Part shown: piece after piece, positions 33,141 through 41,738 of the stretch | Layout: every line of letters starts with the position of its first letter | Numbering within the stretch: position 1 is the first letter of the stretch | Assembly: GCF_947254095.1 (NCBI RefSeq) | Contig: NZ_CAMYBV010000009.1 | Span: forward strand, 1 to 64,000 | DNA: 64,000 bases | From: an uncultured Mobiluncus sp. | GTDB lineage: Bacteria; Actinomycetota; Actinomycetes; Actinomycetales; Actinomycetaceae | Direction of reading: 5' to 3' | Notes under the pieces: model-generated | Told to the model about the DNA's origin: nothing | The model's input: only the letters and a program-made list of their open reading frames with translations | Databases searched by the model: none | Program-made: the position numbers and the translations under genes

Positions 33141-33536
33141 CTAAGATGCATCAACTACGACGTTCGTGGCTTTGACTCGGGCGGTGGCGACCGCGCCGGG
33201 CGCCAGTCCGAGTTCTTTCACCGATTCGGTGGAGATGAGGGACACCACTCGGAAAGGGCCGCATTGCATTTCTACCTGGCTCATGACTTTGTCGGAAACG
33301 ACTTTGGTGACCAAGCCGCGGAAATGGTTGCGGGCCGAAATAGAACCCGCGGAATCCGCGTCACCAAAATCTTTGGCTTTGTCTTGAGCTAGTTTCGCCA
33401 GTTCGGCCCCGTCCACGACTTTACGTCCCGCGCTGTCGGTTCCGGCGCTGAGCTGCCCGGCATCAATCCAGCGGCGTAGCGTATCATCGCTGACACCCAG
33501 CAAATTTGCTGCGTCCTTAATCCGTAATTGAGACAT
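33141..33536 (-). CDS. HTH-TOBE molybdate-responsive regulator or molybdate-binding protein
   Basis: The 131-residue product combines an N-terminal MerR/excisionase-type helix-turn-helix (IKDAANLLGVSDDTLRRWIDAG, about residues 5-26) with a C-terminal TOBE domain (about 65-130), which in Mop and ModE proteins binds molybdate. This combination is common in actinobacteria in place of ModE. I chose ATG 33536, with AAGGTGACAGGT upstream, over an in-frame GTG at 33545. It lies directly upstream of modABC in the same direction, so it may control that operon in response to molybdate. Confidence 0.82.
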   Translation of the reverse strand: MSQLRIKDAANLLGVSDDTLRRWIDAGQLSAGTDSAGRKVVDGAELAKLAQDKAKDFGDADSAGSISARNHFRGLVTKVVSDKVMSQVEMQCGPFRVVSLISTESVKELGLAPGAVATARVKATNVVVDAS

Positions 33537-33632
33537 ACCTGTCACCTTATCTTAACTTTTGCGGTTATTTTCTCGAATTTGACCGGTTTCTGCGGAACTA
33601 AGGTCGGCGGCACTCTGGGCGCGAGTAACCCC

Positions 33633-33911
33633 TCAGTTCGCGGGATACTGCGCGGCTAGGGCGCGAAGTTTTGCCACATTCGCGCCCGCCTGCTGGATAT
33701 CCCCGTTCGCGGCAAACCCGACCAGGAAAGCCGTGAGGGGTGCTCCCGGGCGGGACGGCCCGTGTGCGACTTCGCTGATGAGGTTCAACAGTTCCTCCTG
33801 GACGGGGGCAATAGTCCCCTCCGGAAGCTGGAGTTCCTGACTGACGGCTTGTAGCCACGCCGCCATTTTCGCCATTTTTTCCGGATCGTCTTTGTGCTTT
33901 TCTGCTGCCAT
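33633..33911 (-). CDS. DUF6457 protein
   Basis: The 92-residue protein has the DUF6457 pattern: W...V...L.LP followed by LLNLISEVAHGPSRPGAPLTAFLVGFAANG. The domain often occurs as a C-terminal part of, or next to, actinobacterial MobA proteins. Here it stands alone among molybdenum genes while mobA lies 19 kb away. It is likely to help cofactor nucleotide attachment, but its biochemical role is not known. Confidence 0.8.
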   Translation of the reverse strand: MAAEKHKDDPEKMAKMAAWLQAVSQELQLPEGTIAPVQEELLNLISEVAHGPSRPGAPLTAFLVGFAANGDIQQAGANVAKLRALAAQYPAN

Positions 33912-34086
33912 GTCTGTTCCTCAGTCAGTGGGGTCAAAAATTAAGTGAGCCGGCGGGCTCACTCCATTAGCATAATGGAAAGGCAACATCAGGCGAGGGT
34001 GAACCACAAATGCCTATTGAACTGGAATAATAATTGAGACACGATAGAATGGCAGGATATACCAATCGCTGAGGAAGTAGGCAGGT

Positions 34087-35175
34087 TTGACTGAGACGCT
34101 GACACGAGACAATCGTGTGGGGCAGGCGTCTTCACTTGCGTCTGCTTGGGCGATGCCACTGCGGGACAGCTGGGGCAGGACGGCCAGCGACTTGCGCTTG
34201 TCTCTGACAGATCGCTGCGATTTGCGCTGTTCGTATTGCCTACCGCGCGAGGGCGTCAAGTGGGTAGCGCGTAGGGAGTTGTTGGACTCCTCAGAAATCT
34301 TGCGTTTGGCCGGGATAGCGATTCACCGCCTGGGGATTACCCAGGTTCGCCTGACCGGTGGGGAGCCCCTGTTGCGGCCGGATTTGTTAGAGATAGCGGC
34401 GGGGATTTCCCAGACGTTTGTGGCCGCGGGGCGTGACCCACAGGTGGCTCTCACCACGAACGCCCGCAGTTTGGCGCCGCTGGCTCCGGCGTTGCGGGCG
34501 GCGGGAGTTCAGCGCATCAACATTTCCTTAGACACCCTCGACCCCGACCGTTTTGCACAGATTACCGGGCGCGATGAACTCGCCTCGGCTTTGGAGGGTA
34601 TTGCCGCCGCGCTCTCCGCAGGTTTCCAGCCGGTGAAACTGAACACGGTGATGTTGGACGAGGCCAGTCTGCGCGAGGCTCCGGATTTGCTGCGGTTTTG
34701 TCTGGAGCGGGGCATCGAGTGGCGCGCCATAGAGTACATGCCTTTTGGCCCGCACACGGTTCGGGTTGGTTCCGCTGAGCAACTCGATTTTTCTAAACTG
34801 CGCCCCGTCTTGGAACAGGAGTTTCGCCTGTCTCCGGTGCGGGACAACATCGACATTCACGCCCCGGCGACCCGTTTTCAGGTGTTTAACTTAGCGGGCA
34901 CGAAGCGCCTGGGGACGATGGGGATGATTGCTTCGGTTTCCACGCCTTTCTGCGCCAGCTGCAACCGGACCCGGCTTTCCCCGACCGGATTGGTGCGTCC
35001 CTGTCTGTTCTCTGACTTGAGCTGTGACCTGGGAGCGATGCTGCGTCGCGGTGCCACTGATGATGAGCTGGCCCAAGCGTGGGTCGGCGTGACTCAGGGG
35101 AAACCCTCCGGGCATGGTTTGGGACAGAGTGATTTTCAATCTCCCACGATTTCGATGGCACAGATTGGGGGGTAA
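34087..35175 (+). CDS. moaA: GTP 3',8-cyclase MoaA
   Basis: This radical SAM enzyme starts molybdopterin synthesis from GTP. The N-terminal [4Fe-4S] cysteines are C44, C48 and C51 in DRCDLRCSYCLP, and the second cluster is in CASCNRTRLSPTG..RPC near the C terminus. The protein ends in the diagnostic GG. The start is uncertain: TTG 34087 gives 362 residues but has a poor ribosome binding site, and ATG 34153 (MPLRDSWGR) would still include the whole core. Together with moaD and the fusion gene it forms a close plus-strand operon. Confidence 0.95.
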   Translation: MTETLTRDNRVGQASSLASAWAMPLRDSWGRTASDLRLSLTDRCDLRCSYCLPREGVKWVARRELLDSSEILRLAGIAIHRLGITQVRLTGGEPLLRPDLLEIAAGISQTFVAAGRDPQVALTTNARSLAPLAPALRAAGVQRINISLDTLDPDRFAQITGRDELASALEGIAAALSAGFQPVKLNTVMLDEASLREAPDLLRFCLERGIEWRAIEYMPFGPHTVRVGSAEQLDFSKLRPVLEQEFRLSPVRDNIDIHAPATRFQVFNLAGTKRLGTMGMIASVSTPFCASCNRTRLSPTGLVRPCLFSDLSCDLGAMLRRGATDDELAQAWVGVTQGKPSGHGLGQSDFQSPTISMAQIGG

Positions 35176-35177
35176 AG

Positions 35178-35462
35178 ATGCGAGATAGTGTCGATGCCAC
35201 GGTAGGTGTGCAAGTGCGGTTTTTTGCGGCGGCTGCGGAAGCGGCGGGCACCGATACGGCGACCGCACAAGTGGCGCGGGATTCGAGTTTGGCTCAGGCA
35301 GCGGCTCAAGCTGGTGGATGCGGTAATGATTTGAATCGAGTGCTTTCAGTTTCGTCATACCTGGTGGGGGGTCTGCGCGAATCGGGCGAGAAACGCCTCG
35401 CGGACTTCGCGGATCTCGACGACCTCACCATCGACGTTTTGCCGCCATTTGCCGGCGGCTAG
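35178..35462 (+). CDS. moaD: MoaD, small subunit of molybdopterin synthase
   Basis: This 94-residue ubiquitin-like protein carries sulfur as a thiocarboxylate on its C-terminal glycine. It has VRFFAAAAEAAG near the N terminus and ends PPFAGG, with the required double glycine. It begins 2 bases after moaA and lies just before the gene that carries both the MoaE subunit and the MoeB activator of MoaD. The protein has a somewhat long N terminus (about 9 residues). Confidence 0.92.
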   Translation: MRDSVDATVGVQVRFFAAAAEAAGTDTATAQVARDSSLAQAAAQAGGCGNDLNRVLSVSSYLVGGLRESGEKRLADFADLDDLTIDVLPPFAGG

Positions 35463-35504
35463 TTAACATCCTCGCGTAGTTTTGGAATTATTTTAGGAGC
35501 ATCT

Positions 35505-36734
35505 TTGGCAAATATACTGCAAGCGGACCTGACCGATGAGCCTTTGGACCCGGCGCGGTTTGAAGCGGGTTTCACCGCGCCCGAAGCCGGGTGTCAGCTT
35601 GTGTTCATCGGTCGCGTGCGCAATCATGACCAGGGGCGTGGGGTGGAGGCTATTACTTACAGCGCTCACCCGGACGCGGCCCGCGAACTGCAACAGATTG
35701 CCGATGAGGCCGGTACAGTTCCTGGCGTGCACGAGATTGCGTTGCGCCATCGGGTGGGGCATCTGCAGGTCGGTGAGGTCGCTATTTTGGTCGGAGTCTC
35801 TGCCGCCCATCGGCAAGCTGCGTTTTCTACGGTGTCTTGGCTGGTCGATGCCGTCAAGGATCGGGTTCCCATCTGGAAGAAACAGGTTTTTTCCGAGGGA
35901 GATGCCGCGTGGTCAAACCTCGACGCAGACTTCCAACCGGAGAGCCGCTATGCGGCCCACAGTGCGATTCCGGGGTTTGGGGCGTCCGGTCAGGAACGTG
36001 TCACGAGTGCAAAAGTCTTGGTGGTGGGCGCTGGAGGGCTAGGCTCGCCCATTATCGCGTACCTTGCCGCCGCCGGGGTCGGCCTGTCAGCAGCTGGGGG
36101 AGTCCTGGGCATTGCCGATGGCGACACGGTGAGCCTGAGCAACTTGGGCCGCCAAGTCATTCACCCGTTTAACCGCCAAGGCGAGCCAAAAACCGCTTCT
36201 GCCGCCGCCACCGTCCGCGCGCTGAACCCCGAGGTGAATGTCAGCGAGGAGCCGCCCTTGGACCCTCAGAACGCCGCCGCAATCATCGCTCAATACGACC
36301 TGGTGGTGGATGCCACCGACACGTTCGCCTCGAAATACCTGATTTCAGACACCTGCGCGAAGTTGGCGCGACCCCTGGTTTGGGGTTCCGCGGTCGGGGC
36401 AAACTTCGAGGTCAGCGTGTTTTCTCCGGAGGTCGGGACGTGTTTACGCACGCTTTATCCGACCCCGCCCCCGCCCGCAAGTACCCCAGACTCCACCACC
36501 GCGGGAATTCTCGGCCCGGTTTGCGGACAAGCCGGGTCGTTGATGGCTACCGAAGTCCTCAAGATGGTTTCCGGCTGGGGTGAACCCCTCATCGGGCGCC
36601 TGGTCATTGGGGATGCCCGAATGGGCAAATGGAACGTGGTGGATTATTCGGCCCGCGCCGCCGCACCCCAAAACTCATCCTGTTACGAAAACCTGCACGG
36701 CAAAACTGGTGAACTCAAAGGAGAACAATCGTGA
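35505..36734 (+). CDS. MoaE-MoeB fusion: molybdopterin synthase large subunit and MoaD adenylyltransferase
   Basis: This 409-residue protein joins two steps of molybdopterin synthesis. Residues about 1-138 are MoaE (FIGRVRNHDQG, HRVGHLQVGEVAI, HRQAAFS and the catalytic-lysine segment KDRVPIWKKQ). Residues about 150-395 are a ThiF/MoeB adenylyltransferase with GAGGLGS at 175-181, LSNLGRQV, and GPVCGQAGSLMA. The TTG start has AGGAG 5 bases upstream. The MoeB zinc site is reduced: the first CxxC is only TCLRTL and no C-terminal CxxC is present. The moeA start overlaps its stop (GTGA). Confidence 0.92.
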   Translation: MANILQADLTDEPLDPARFEAGFTAPEAGCQLVFIGRVRNHDQGRGVEAITYSAHPDAARELQQIADEAGTVPGVHEIALRHRVGHLQVGEVAILVGVSAAHRQAAFSTVSWLVDAVKDRVPIWKKQVFSEGDAAWSNLDADFQPESRYAAHSAIPGFGASGQERVTSAKVLVVGAGGLGSPIIAYLAAAGVGLSAAGGVLGIADGDTVSLSNLGRQVIHPFNRQGEPKTASAAATVRALNPEVNVSEEPPLDPQNAAAIIAQYDLVVDATDTFASKYLISDTCAKLARPLVWGSAVGANFEVSVFSPEVGTCLRTLYPTPPPPASTPDSTTAGILGPVCGQAGSLMATEVLKMVSGWGEPLIGRLVIGDARMGKWNVVDYSARAAAPQNSSCYENLHGKTGELKGEQS

Positions 36735-37987
36735 GTGAGACAGAAAAACTGCTTGATTACCAGGAATTTTTGGCGCGTCTCTTGGCGGAAATCACCCCAC
36801 TGGCCCCGCGGGAGCTTCCGGTAGGCGACACTCTGGGATTGACCCTGGCAGAACCGGTCATTTCGCGCCTGTCGGTGCCGCCCTTTACGAACTCCGCGAT
36901 GGACGGTTTTGCTTTCAATAGCGCGGGGCTACCGGTTGGTGGTTCCGTAACGTTGCCGGTGGCGGGCGATATTCCGGCGGGCGCGGATCCGAGCGCCGAG
37001 TGCCAGCCGGGCCAGGCGTGGCGCATTATGACCGGCGCGAAAATGCCCGCCGGGGCGGACACCGTGGTGAAAGTGGAGGACACGGATCAAAAGCCCGGTC
37101 CCGTTGAGCTACCGGAAAAGGTCACCATTCGTCGTGTTCCCCGAGCCGGAGCGAACGTGCGCCAGGCAGGAGAGGATCTGCCGGTCGGCTCCGAAGTCTT
37201 GGCTGCCGGCGAGGTCATGAGCCCCGGGGCGATCGCTTCGGCAATTTCGGGGGGCTACGCGAAAGTAACGGCCTTCCCGCGAGTTCGGGTGGGAATTATC
37301 GCCACCGGTTCCGAACTAGCGGGGGCAGGCGCATCGCTGGAAGGGTCGATGATTCCAGATTCAAACTCGTCTCTGGCGGCGGCCTTGGCACGAGTGGCTC
37401 AGGCGGAGGTTAGTTTTGCGGGCCAATGCGGGGACGACGTGGCCCAGTTCCGAGAAACCTTGCGCCAGGTAGCAGACACGAGTGACTTGGTTGTGACTTC
37501 GGGCGGAGTTTCGGCTGGTGCTTATGAGGTGGTGAAACAGGGCGTTAGCGACTGGGGATTCCATTTCGCCCGTGTCGCCCTGCAGCCGGGTAAGCCGCAA
37601 GGTTACGGTTTCGTGCAGGCGAGCGGGGGGCGTCGGGTACCGGTGCTGACCCTGCCGGGAAACCCGGTTTCGGTTTTCGTCTCGTGGTACCTGTTTGCCC
37701 TGCCGGTGCTGGCGAAACTCGCCGGGCGCAATCCCGACCAGGCGCACGTGTGCCGGGAGGCGACCGTGGTGGAGGCGTGGACTTCTCCGCGGGGTAAAGT
37801 CCAGGTCGTGCCTGTCCGTTTGACGCCGGGACAGCCGGGAGAAACCCCCACGGTGCAGCGCACCCACCCCTTGGGATCGAAGTCGCACCTGGTGGCCTCG
37901 CTGCATAAAGCGAATGCCTTGATGCTGATTGACCGAGACGTTGAGACCGTGGCCCCTTGGTCGATTGTGAAAGTCCTCGAGATCTGA
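36731..37987 (+). CDS. moeA: Molybdopterin molybdenumtransferase MoeA
   Basis: MoeA inserts molybdate into adenylylated molybdopterin. The 418-residue protein has the four-domain MoeA layout with NSAMDGFAFN near residue 57, IMTGAKMPAGADTVV near 105, TGSEL near 195 and VTSGGVSAGAYEVVK near 255. It ends with the small C-terminal beta domain. GTG 36731 overlaps the preceding stop. Its 3' end is convergent with tatC, with 26 bases between them. Confidence 0.96.
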   Translation: MSETEKLLDYQEFLARLLAEITPLAPRELPVGDTLGLTLAEPVISRLSVPPFTNSAMDGFAFNSAGLPVGGSVTLPVAGDIPAGADPSAECQPGQAWRIMTGAKMPAGADTVVKVEDTDQKPGPVELPEKVTIRRVPRAGANVRQAGEDLPVGSEVLAAGEVMSPGAIASAISGGYAKVTAFPRVRVGIIATGSELAGAGASLEGSMIPDSNSSLAAALARVAQAEVSFAGQCGDDVAQFRETLRQVADTSDLVVTSGGVSAGAYEVVKQGVSDWGFHFARVALQPGKPQGYGFVQASGGRRVPVLTLPGNPVSVFVSWYLFALPVLAKLAGRNPDQAHVCREATVVEAWTSPRGKVQVVPVRLTPGQPGETPTVQRTHPLGSKSHLVASLHKANALMLIDRDVETVAPWSIVKVLEI

Positions 37988-38013
37988 GCCCGGGAGGCGT
38001 GGCACCGCTGGGG

Positions 38014-38781
38014 CTACGAATTTTTCCGGGACCGACGCCAATCGTGGAGAGCCGCGATGCCGACCGCCAGGAAGTACAGTGCCAGCAGGGCGGAAGCCTG
38101 CAAAATGACGGGCCACGGGGTTGGCAGTGGGTTGGCGATAGCCGAGAAAATAAACGCCACCATCGTCGCCCAGCGCCAACCTTTTAGCATGGTGCGGGCG
38201 CTGAGCACCCCCAGGAAGTTCAGCATGACCAAAATTTCGGGAATCAGGAAAGAAATCCCGAACGCCAATACCAGGCGAATATAGAACTTGATGTAGGCAT
38301 CGGCCTGCAGCAACATCGCCGAATCCGGGGGAGTAAAAGAGGACAAAATCGACACGGCCCGCGGTGCGGTCCAGTCGCCGAAAACCGCACCAGCCGCGAA
38401 CAAAACGACTCCGGCCACGCCAAAAATCAGCAACCACAAACGTTCTCGCCGGCGCAGACCGGGCCAGATGAAAGCCATAATTTGAAAAATCCACCACGGC
38501 GAAGCAATCAGCACCCCCAACCAGAGGGACACGCGGATTTTCAGGTCAAAGGCCGCGCCGATAGTTTGGAAGTTCAGGTTAGCCCCGGCGATGTCTTTCA
38601 TGGGGGCGGTGATGTGCGCCAGCGCGATTTCATAGAGAAACCAGCCGCCAATCGCCGCCGCAGTGATGCCCACAAATGACCAGATGATACGTTTCCGCAG
38701 CTCAGCTAGGTGAGCAGTCACTGTCATGACACCTTCAGAGTGGGCATCACGATTCTGGTAAGAGGACTTCTCAGTGGGCAC
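38014..38781 (-). CDS. tatC: Sec-independent protein translocase TatC
   Basis: TatC is the receptor for twin-arginine signal peptides. The 255-residue product has six membrane helices, the N-terminal signature HLAELRKRI near residue 24, and the cytoplasmic loops expected for the family. The first residues are uncertain: GTG 38781 follows tatA by 8 bases without a clear ribosome site, while ATG 38727 has GAAGG upstream and keeps the conserved core. It is the last gene of tatB-tatA-tatC on the minus strand. Tat export suits folded, cofactor-loaded molybdoenzymes. Confidence 0.93.
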   Translation of the reverse strand: MPTEKSSYQNRDAHSEGVMTVTAHLAELRKRIIWSFVGITAAAIGGWFLYEIALAHITAPMKDIAGANLNFQTIGAAFDLKIRVSLWLGVLIASPWWIFQIMAFIWPGLRRRERLWLLIFGVAGVVLFAAGAVFGDWTAPRAVSILSSFTPPDSAMLLQADAYIKFYIRLVLAFGISFLIPEILVMLNFLGVLSARTMLKGWRWATMVAFIFSAIANPLPTPWPVILQASALLALYFLAVGIAALHDWRRSRKNS

Positions 38782-38789
38782 TTGAGCGG

Positions 38790-39056
38790 TTACTTAGCGG
38801 CATCGTTGCCTGAGGCAGAGTCAGTTTTCGAGGAATCGCCGGTAGCAGCGTCGTCCTTGCCTTCGATAGCCTTGCCGTCAGCCTTGGTGTCCTCGGTCAA
38901 ATCGTTGAGTTCTTCCTTCAAGACTTTTGCGGATTTGCCCACGTTGCGAGCAATCTCCGGCAGTTTCGAGGCACCGAAAACCACGACCAAAATAATGATG
39001 ACAGTAATCCACACTACGGGGCTTACGCTGAACAACATCACATGCGCCGGAACCAT
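38790..39056 (-). CDS. tatA: Twin-arginine translocase subunit TatA
   Basis: This 88-residue protein has one N-terminal membrane helix (about 9-27), the amphipathic-helix signature FGASKLPEIARNVGKSAKVLKEE, and a long acidic tail rich in Asp, Ser and Lys. This is typical of TatA, which forms the translocation pore with TatBC. The helix starts early, so an alternative start at MLFSVSP is possible. Confidence 0.9.
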   Translation of the reverse strand: MVPAHVMLFSVSPVVWITVIIILVVVFGASKLPEIARNVGKSAKVLKEELNDLTEDTKADGKAIEGKDDAATGDSSKTDSASGNDAAK

Positions 39057-39101
39057 TAATCTCTCCTCTGTATAGGGCTAAATCAACACAAGTTTATCAG
39101 T

Positions 39102-39539
39102 TTACGCGGGTTTCTCTTGACGGGGAGTGGCCGGAGGAGCGTCTGGAGGCTCGGCCGGAGGGTTAGCAGGGGAATCGTCAGGTTTAGGGCCGGCCTGCGG
39201 TTTGGGATTGCCCGGGGTTTTTTCCGGCACAAGGCCCTGGGTGGCGGCTTTCTCGATACTGGTGGCTTGCTCCATCCACAACTGCATTTCTTCGGCGACC
39301 GCGTCTTTAATCATCTTGCGCGGGTCGTATTCGCGCGGGTCAAAGTTTTTTAAATCAACATTCAAGCCGGACTTGGTGAAATTTGCCTCTTCGCGCAGCC
39401 GGGCGGACCACGCCCGCAGCCACTCAATCACTCCTTTGAACCACAGCAGAGCTTGGGCGGCGTGCTTCGGGCCGATGACGATGACGCCCACGACCAAAAT
39501 GAGCAGCAGCTCCGAACCGCTGATTCCAAAAAATTCCAC
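39102..39539 (-). CDS. tatB: Twin-arginine translocase subunit TatB
   Basis: This 145-residue protein has the TatB N terminus GISGSELLLILVVGVIVIGP, an amphipathic helix (KHAAQALLWFKGVIEW), and a long C-terminal region ending in a Pro-rich tail. With TatC it forms the substrate receptor. It is divergent from moaC with a 98-base shared promoter region, which links the translocase to the molybdenum cofactor genes. Confidence 0.88.
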   Translation of the reverse strand: MEFFGISGSELLLILVVGVIVIGPKHAAQALLWFKGVIEWLRAWSARLREEANFTKSGLNVDLKNFDPREYDPRKMIKDAVAEEMQLWMEQATSIEKAATQGLVPEKTPGNPKPQAGPKPDDSPANPPAEPPDAPPATPRQEKPA

Positions 39540-39637
39540 CTGACAATTCTAGTAAGGGAAACAATTTCCTGCATATATTAGAAGGGTCAGTTCAGAAAAC
39601 TTGCCCCAAAACGGGGACGTTCCCAGAAAGACTTGTG

Positions 39638-40120
39638 ATGGAAAATACCCTACCCATGAACCACCTGAACGAACGCGGCGAAGCCCGCATGGTGGACGTG
39701 TCAGCGAAAAGTGAGACGTTACGCGAAGCGCGGGCGCAAGCCACAGTCAGCGTATCACCCCAGGTGGCTGCCGCTTTACGCGATAATCGTGTCCCGAAAG
39801 GAGACGCCCTGGCAGTAGCGCGCATCGCCGGGATTCAGGCCGTGAAACGCACCCCGGAGCTGCTCCCGCTGGCCCACCCCTTGGGAATCGACTACGTAGC
39901 CCTGGACATTACCCAGGAGGGCAACGAGGTCATTTTGCGCTCCACGGTGAAATGTGTGGAACGTACCGGAGTGGAGATGGAGGCGTTGACCGCGGTCACG
40001 GTGGGGGCGTTAGCGCTGGTAGATATGCTGAAAGGGGTGGACCGCCAGATTACCTTGCGTGAGGCTTTCGTGACCTATAAATCCGGAGGCCGTTCGGGCA
40101 CGTGGGAGCGGGAATCATGA
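39638..40120 (+). CDS. moaC: Cyclic pyranopterin monophosphate synthase MoaC
   Basis: MoaC works directly after MoaA to form cyclic pyranopterin monophosphate. The product of about 160 residues has MVDVSAKSET, PLAHPLGIDYV, KCVERTGVEMEALTAV and MLKGVDR, all family hallmarks including the catalytic lysines. GTG 39635, ATG 39638 and ATG 39656 are possible starts; I prefer 39638. Its stop overlaps the next gene's start (ATGA). Confidence 0.95.
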   Translation: MENTLPMNHLNERGEARMVDVSAKSETLREARAQATVSVSPQVAAALRDNRVPKGDALAVARIAGIQAVKRTPELLPLAHPLGIDYVALDITQEGNEVILRSTVKCVERTGVEMEALTAVTVGALALVDMLKGVDRQITLREAFVTYKSGGRSGTWERES

Positions 40121-40644
40121 GCCACGTCGAACAGTCTTTGCCGCCACAGACACCGGCTTGTGTCATCACAGTTTCGGATTCCGTTTCTGCGGGCGTGAAC
40201 CCGGATCGGTCCGGTCCGCTGGCGGTGGAATTGCTGACGGAACTGGGATTTGCGGTGACTGGACCGGTGGTGGTTCCCGACGGGGTGGACTCCGTTCACA
40301 AGGCCGTGGCGGCGGCGTGTCGCAGTGGGGCGCGGTTGGTCTTTACGACAGGAGGGACGGGGGTCAGTCCCCGAGACCTCACGCCCGAAGCTGTTGAGGG
40401 ACTGGTAACAGCCCGTTTGAGCGGAGTGGAAGCCGCGTTGCTGGAACGTAACCGACAGGCTGGGCCCCTGGGCATGCTGTCTCGTCCCGTGGTGGGGATT
40501 TCCACGCGGGCAGCGGGGGCCGCCCTAGTGGTGTGTTCCCCCGGTTCTCCGGGCGCGGTGCGTGATACAGTAGAAGTTCTCACCCCGGTGCTGGGCCATG
40601 TCCTGGCAGTTTTGGATCGGAACGATACCGCGTTGGCAGAGTGA
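40117..40644 (+). CDS. Molybdopterin adenylyltransferase (MoaB/Mog type)
   Basis: This protein of about 175 residues activates molybdopterin with ATP. It has TVSDSVSAG near residue 18, FTTGGTGVSPRDLTPEAV near 75, and SRPVVGIS...LVVCSPGSPGAV near 125. ATG 40117 overlaps the moaC stop (ATGA) and has GGGAGCGGG upstream. Names MoaB, Mog and MogA are used for this family; the sequence alone does not separate them. It ends the set of molybdenum cofactor genes. Confidence 0.9.
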   Translation: MSHVEQSLPPQTPACVITVSDSVSAGVNPDRSGPLAVELLTELGFAVTGPVVVPDGVDSVHKAVAAACRSGARLVFTTGGTGVSPRDLTPEAVEGLVTARLSGVEAALLERNRQAGPLGMLSRPVVGISTRAAGAALVVCSPGSPGAVRDTVEVLTPVLGHVLAVLDRNDTALAE

Positions 40645-40755
40645 ATCTTTCAGTAAATCTTCAGCCAGGTAGGGGTAAAATTTTGGGTACTTCAGTTAGT
40701 GTTAACTCTGTAAATGTTGGGGGGGTCAGCCTAGAACAGGAGGTTGTTGGCTGAT

Positions 40756-41649
40756 ATGAAATTCACGATGAGGTTGGTTGCAGCAGCGTGTGTAGCAATG
40801 ACGGCAGTGGCGCTTTCGTCATGTGCGTTAGCAGGAAAATCGGGGGCGATGCAGTCTTACGATTTTAATTCCATCAAACCCGATCCGGTTATCGCGGCGA
40901 TGGTGCCGCAGGAAAATCGGGAAACGTTGCGGGTTGCTATGGAACTGCATTATTCCCCGGCGGAATTTCTCGATGACGCCAATCAGCCGGTGGGCTATGA
41001 GGTCGACGTCTTAAAAGCTCTCGCTAAGGTAATGGGCATCAAAGAAGTGCAATTCATCGACGAAGATTTTGACTCCATCATTCCCAAGGTAAACGAGGGC
41101 ACCGATGATTTGGGCATGGCCGCTTTGACGTTGAATAAAGAGCGGCTCCGCCAGGGAAATATGGTGTCCTATGTTGAGGCAGGTTACAGCTATGCAACCC
41201 AGCGAGATAACCCGAAGGAATTTGACCCGGTCTCGCCTTGTGGATTTAGCGTGGCGGCACAGTCGGACACCACGCAGGCCGACACCTTGCAGGCGGCCAG
41301 CGATGAGTGTGTGTCAATAGGTAAGCCGCCGGTCACTATCATTACTGAGCCAGATCAGGACAAATTGATTTCCCAGGTCGACCAGGGAAGCATTGATGCC
41401 ATCATCGGAGAAACACCCATTTTGGCCTATAACCAGGCAAAATACCAGAATTTTGAGATGTTCGGGGAGTCCTTCGGGAATGCTCCGCAGGGTCCTTTCA
41501 TCGCGAAAGACAATCCTGAGCTGGCCAAAGCCATTCAAGCCGGTCTGCAAAAGATGATGGATACGGGAATGCTTGCGGATGTGCTGTCTCCCTGGGGTGA
41601 AGAGACTATAGCGTTGCACTATGCCACGCTAAACCCGCCGATTGCCTGA
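40756..41649 (+). CDS. Amino-acid-type solute-binding lipoprotein
   Basis: This protein of about 297 residues is a lipoprotein (lipobox LSSC, about residue 23) with a family 3 (SBP_bac_3) fold, as in polar amino acid ABC transporters: [58 protein letters not shown] lies 12 bases before ATG 40756. No ABC permease or ATPase is adjacent; the next genes are a close paralogue and a chemoreceptor, so it may deliver a ligand for chemotaxis. The ligand is unknown. In its 'GTDDLGMA' segment the paralogue has GTYDIVMA, the more usual sequence. Confidence 0.9.
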   Translation: MKFTMRLVAAACVAMTAVALSSCALAGKSGAMQSYDFNSIKPDPVIAAMVPQENRETLRVAMELHYSPAEFLDDANQPVGYEVDVLKALAKVMGIKEVQFIDEDFDSIIPKVNEGTDDLGMAALTLNKERLRQGNMVSYVEAGYSYATQRDNPKEFDPVSPCGFSVAAQSDTTQADTLQAASDECVSIGKPPVTIITEPDQDKLISQVDQGSIDAIIGETPILAYNQAKYQNFEMFGESFGNAPQGPFIAKDNPELAKAIQAGLQKMMDTGMLADVLSPWGEETIALHYATLNPPIA

Positions 41650-41738
41650 AATCCCTTTCAAATTTTTCTCTCTGGGATACTATGGAACGGTAGAGTTGTT
41701 GGCGATGCCCCTTTTCCGAGGGGAGGAAAGCAAAGGCA

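Noticed and set aside
37361..38497. Long minus-strand frame over moeA and tatC
   Set aside because: It spans the convergent ends of two real genes and reads as a His/Arg/Gly-rich shadow.
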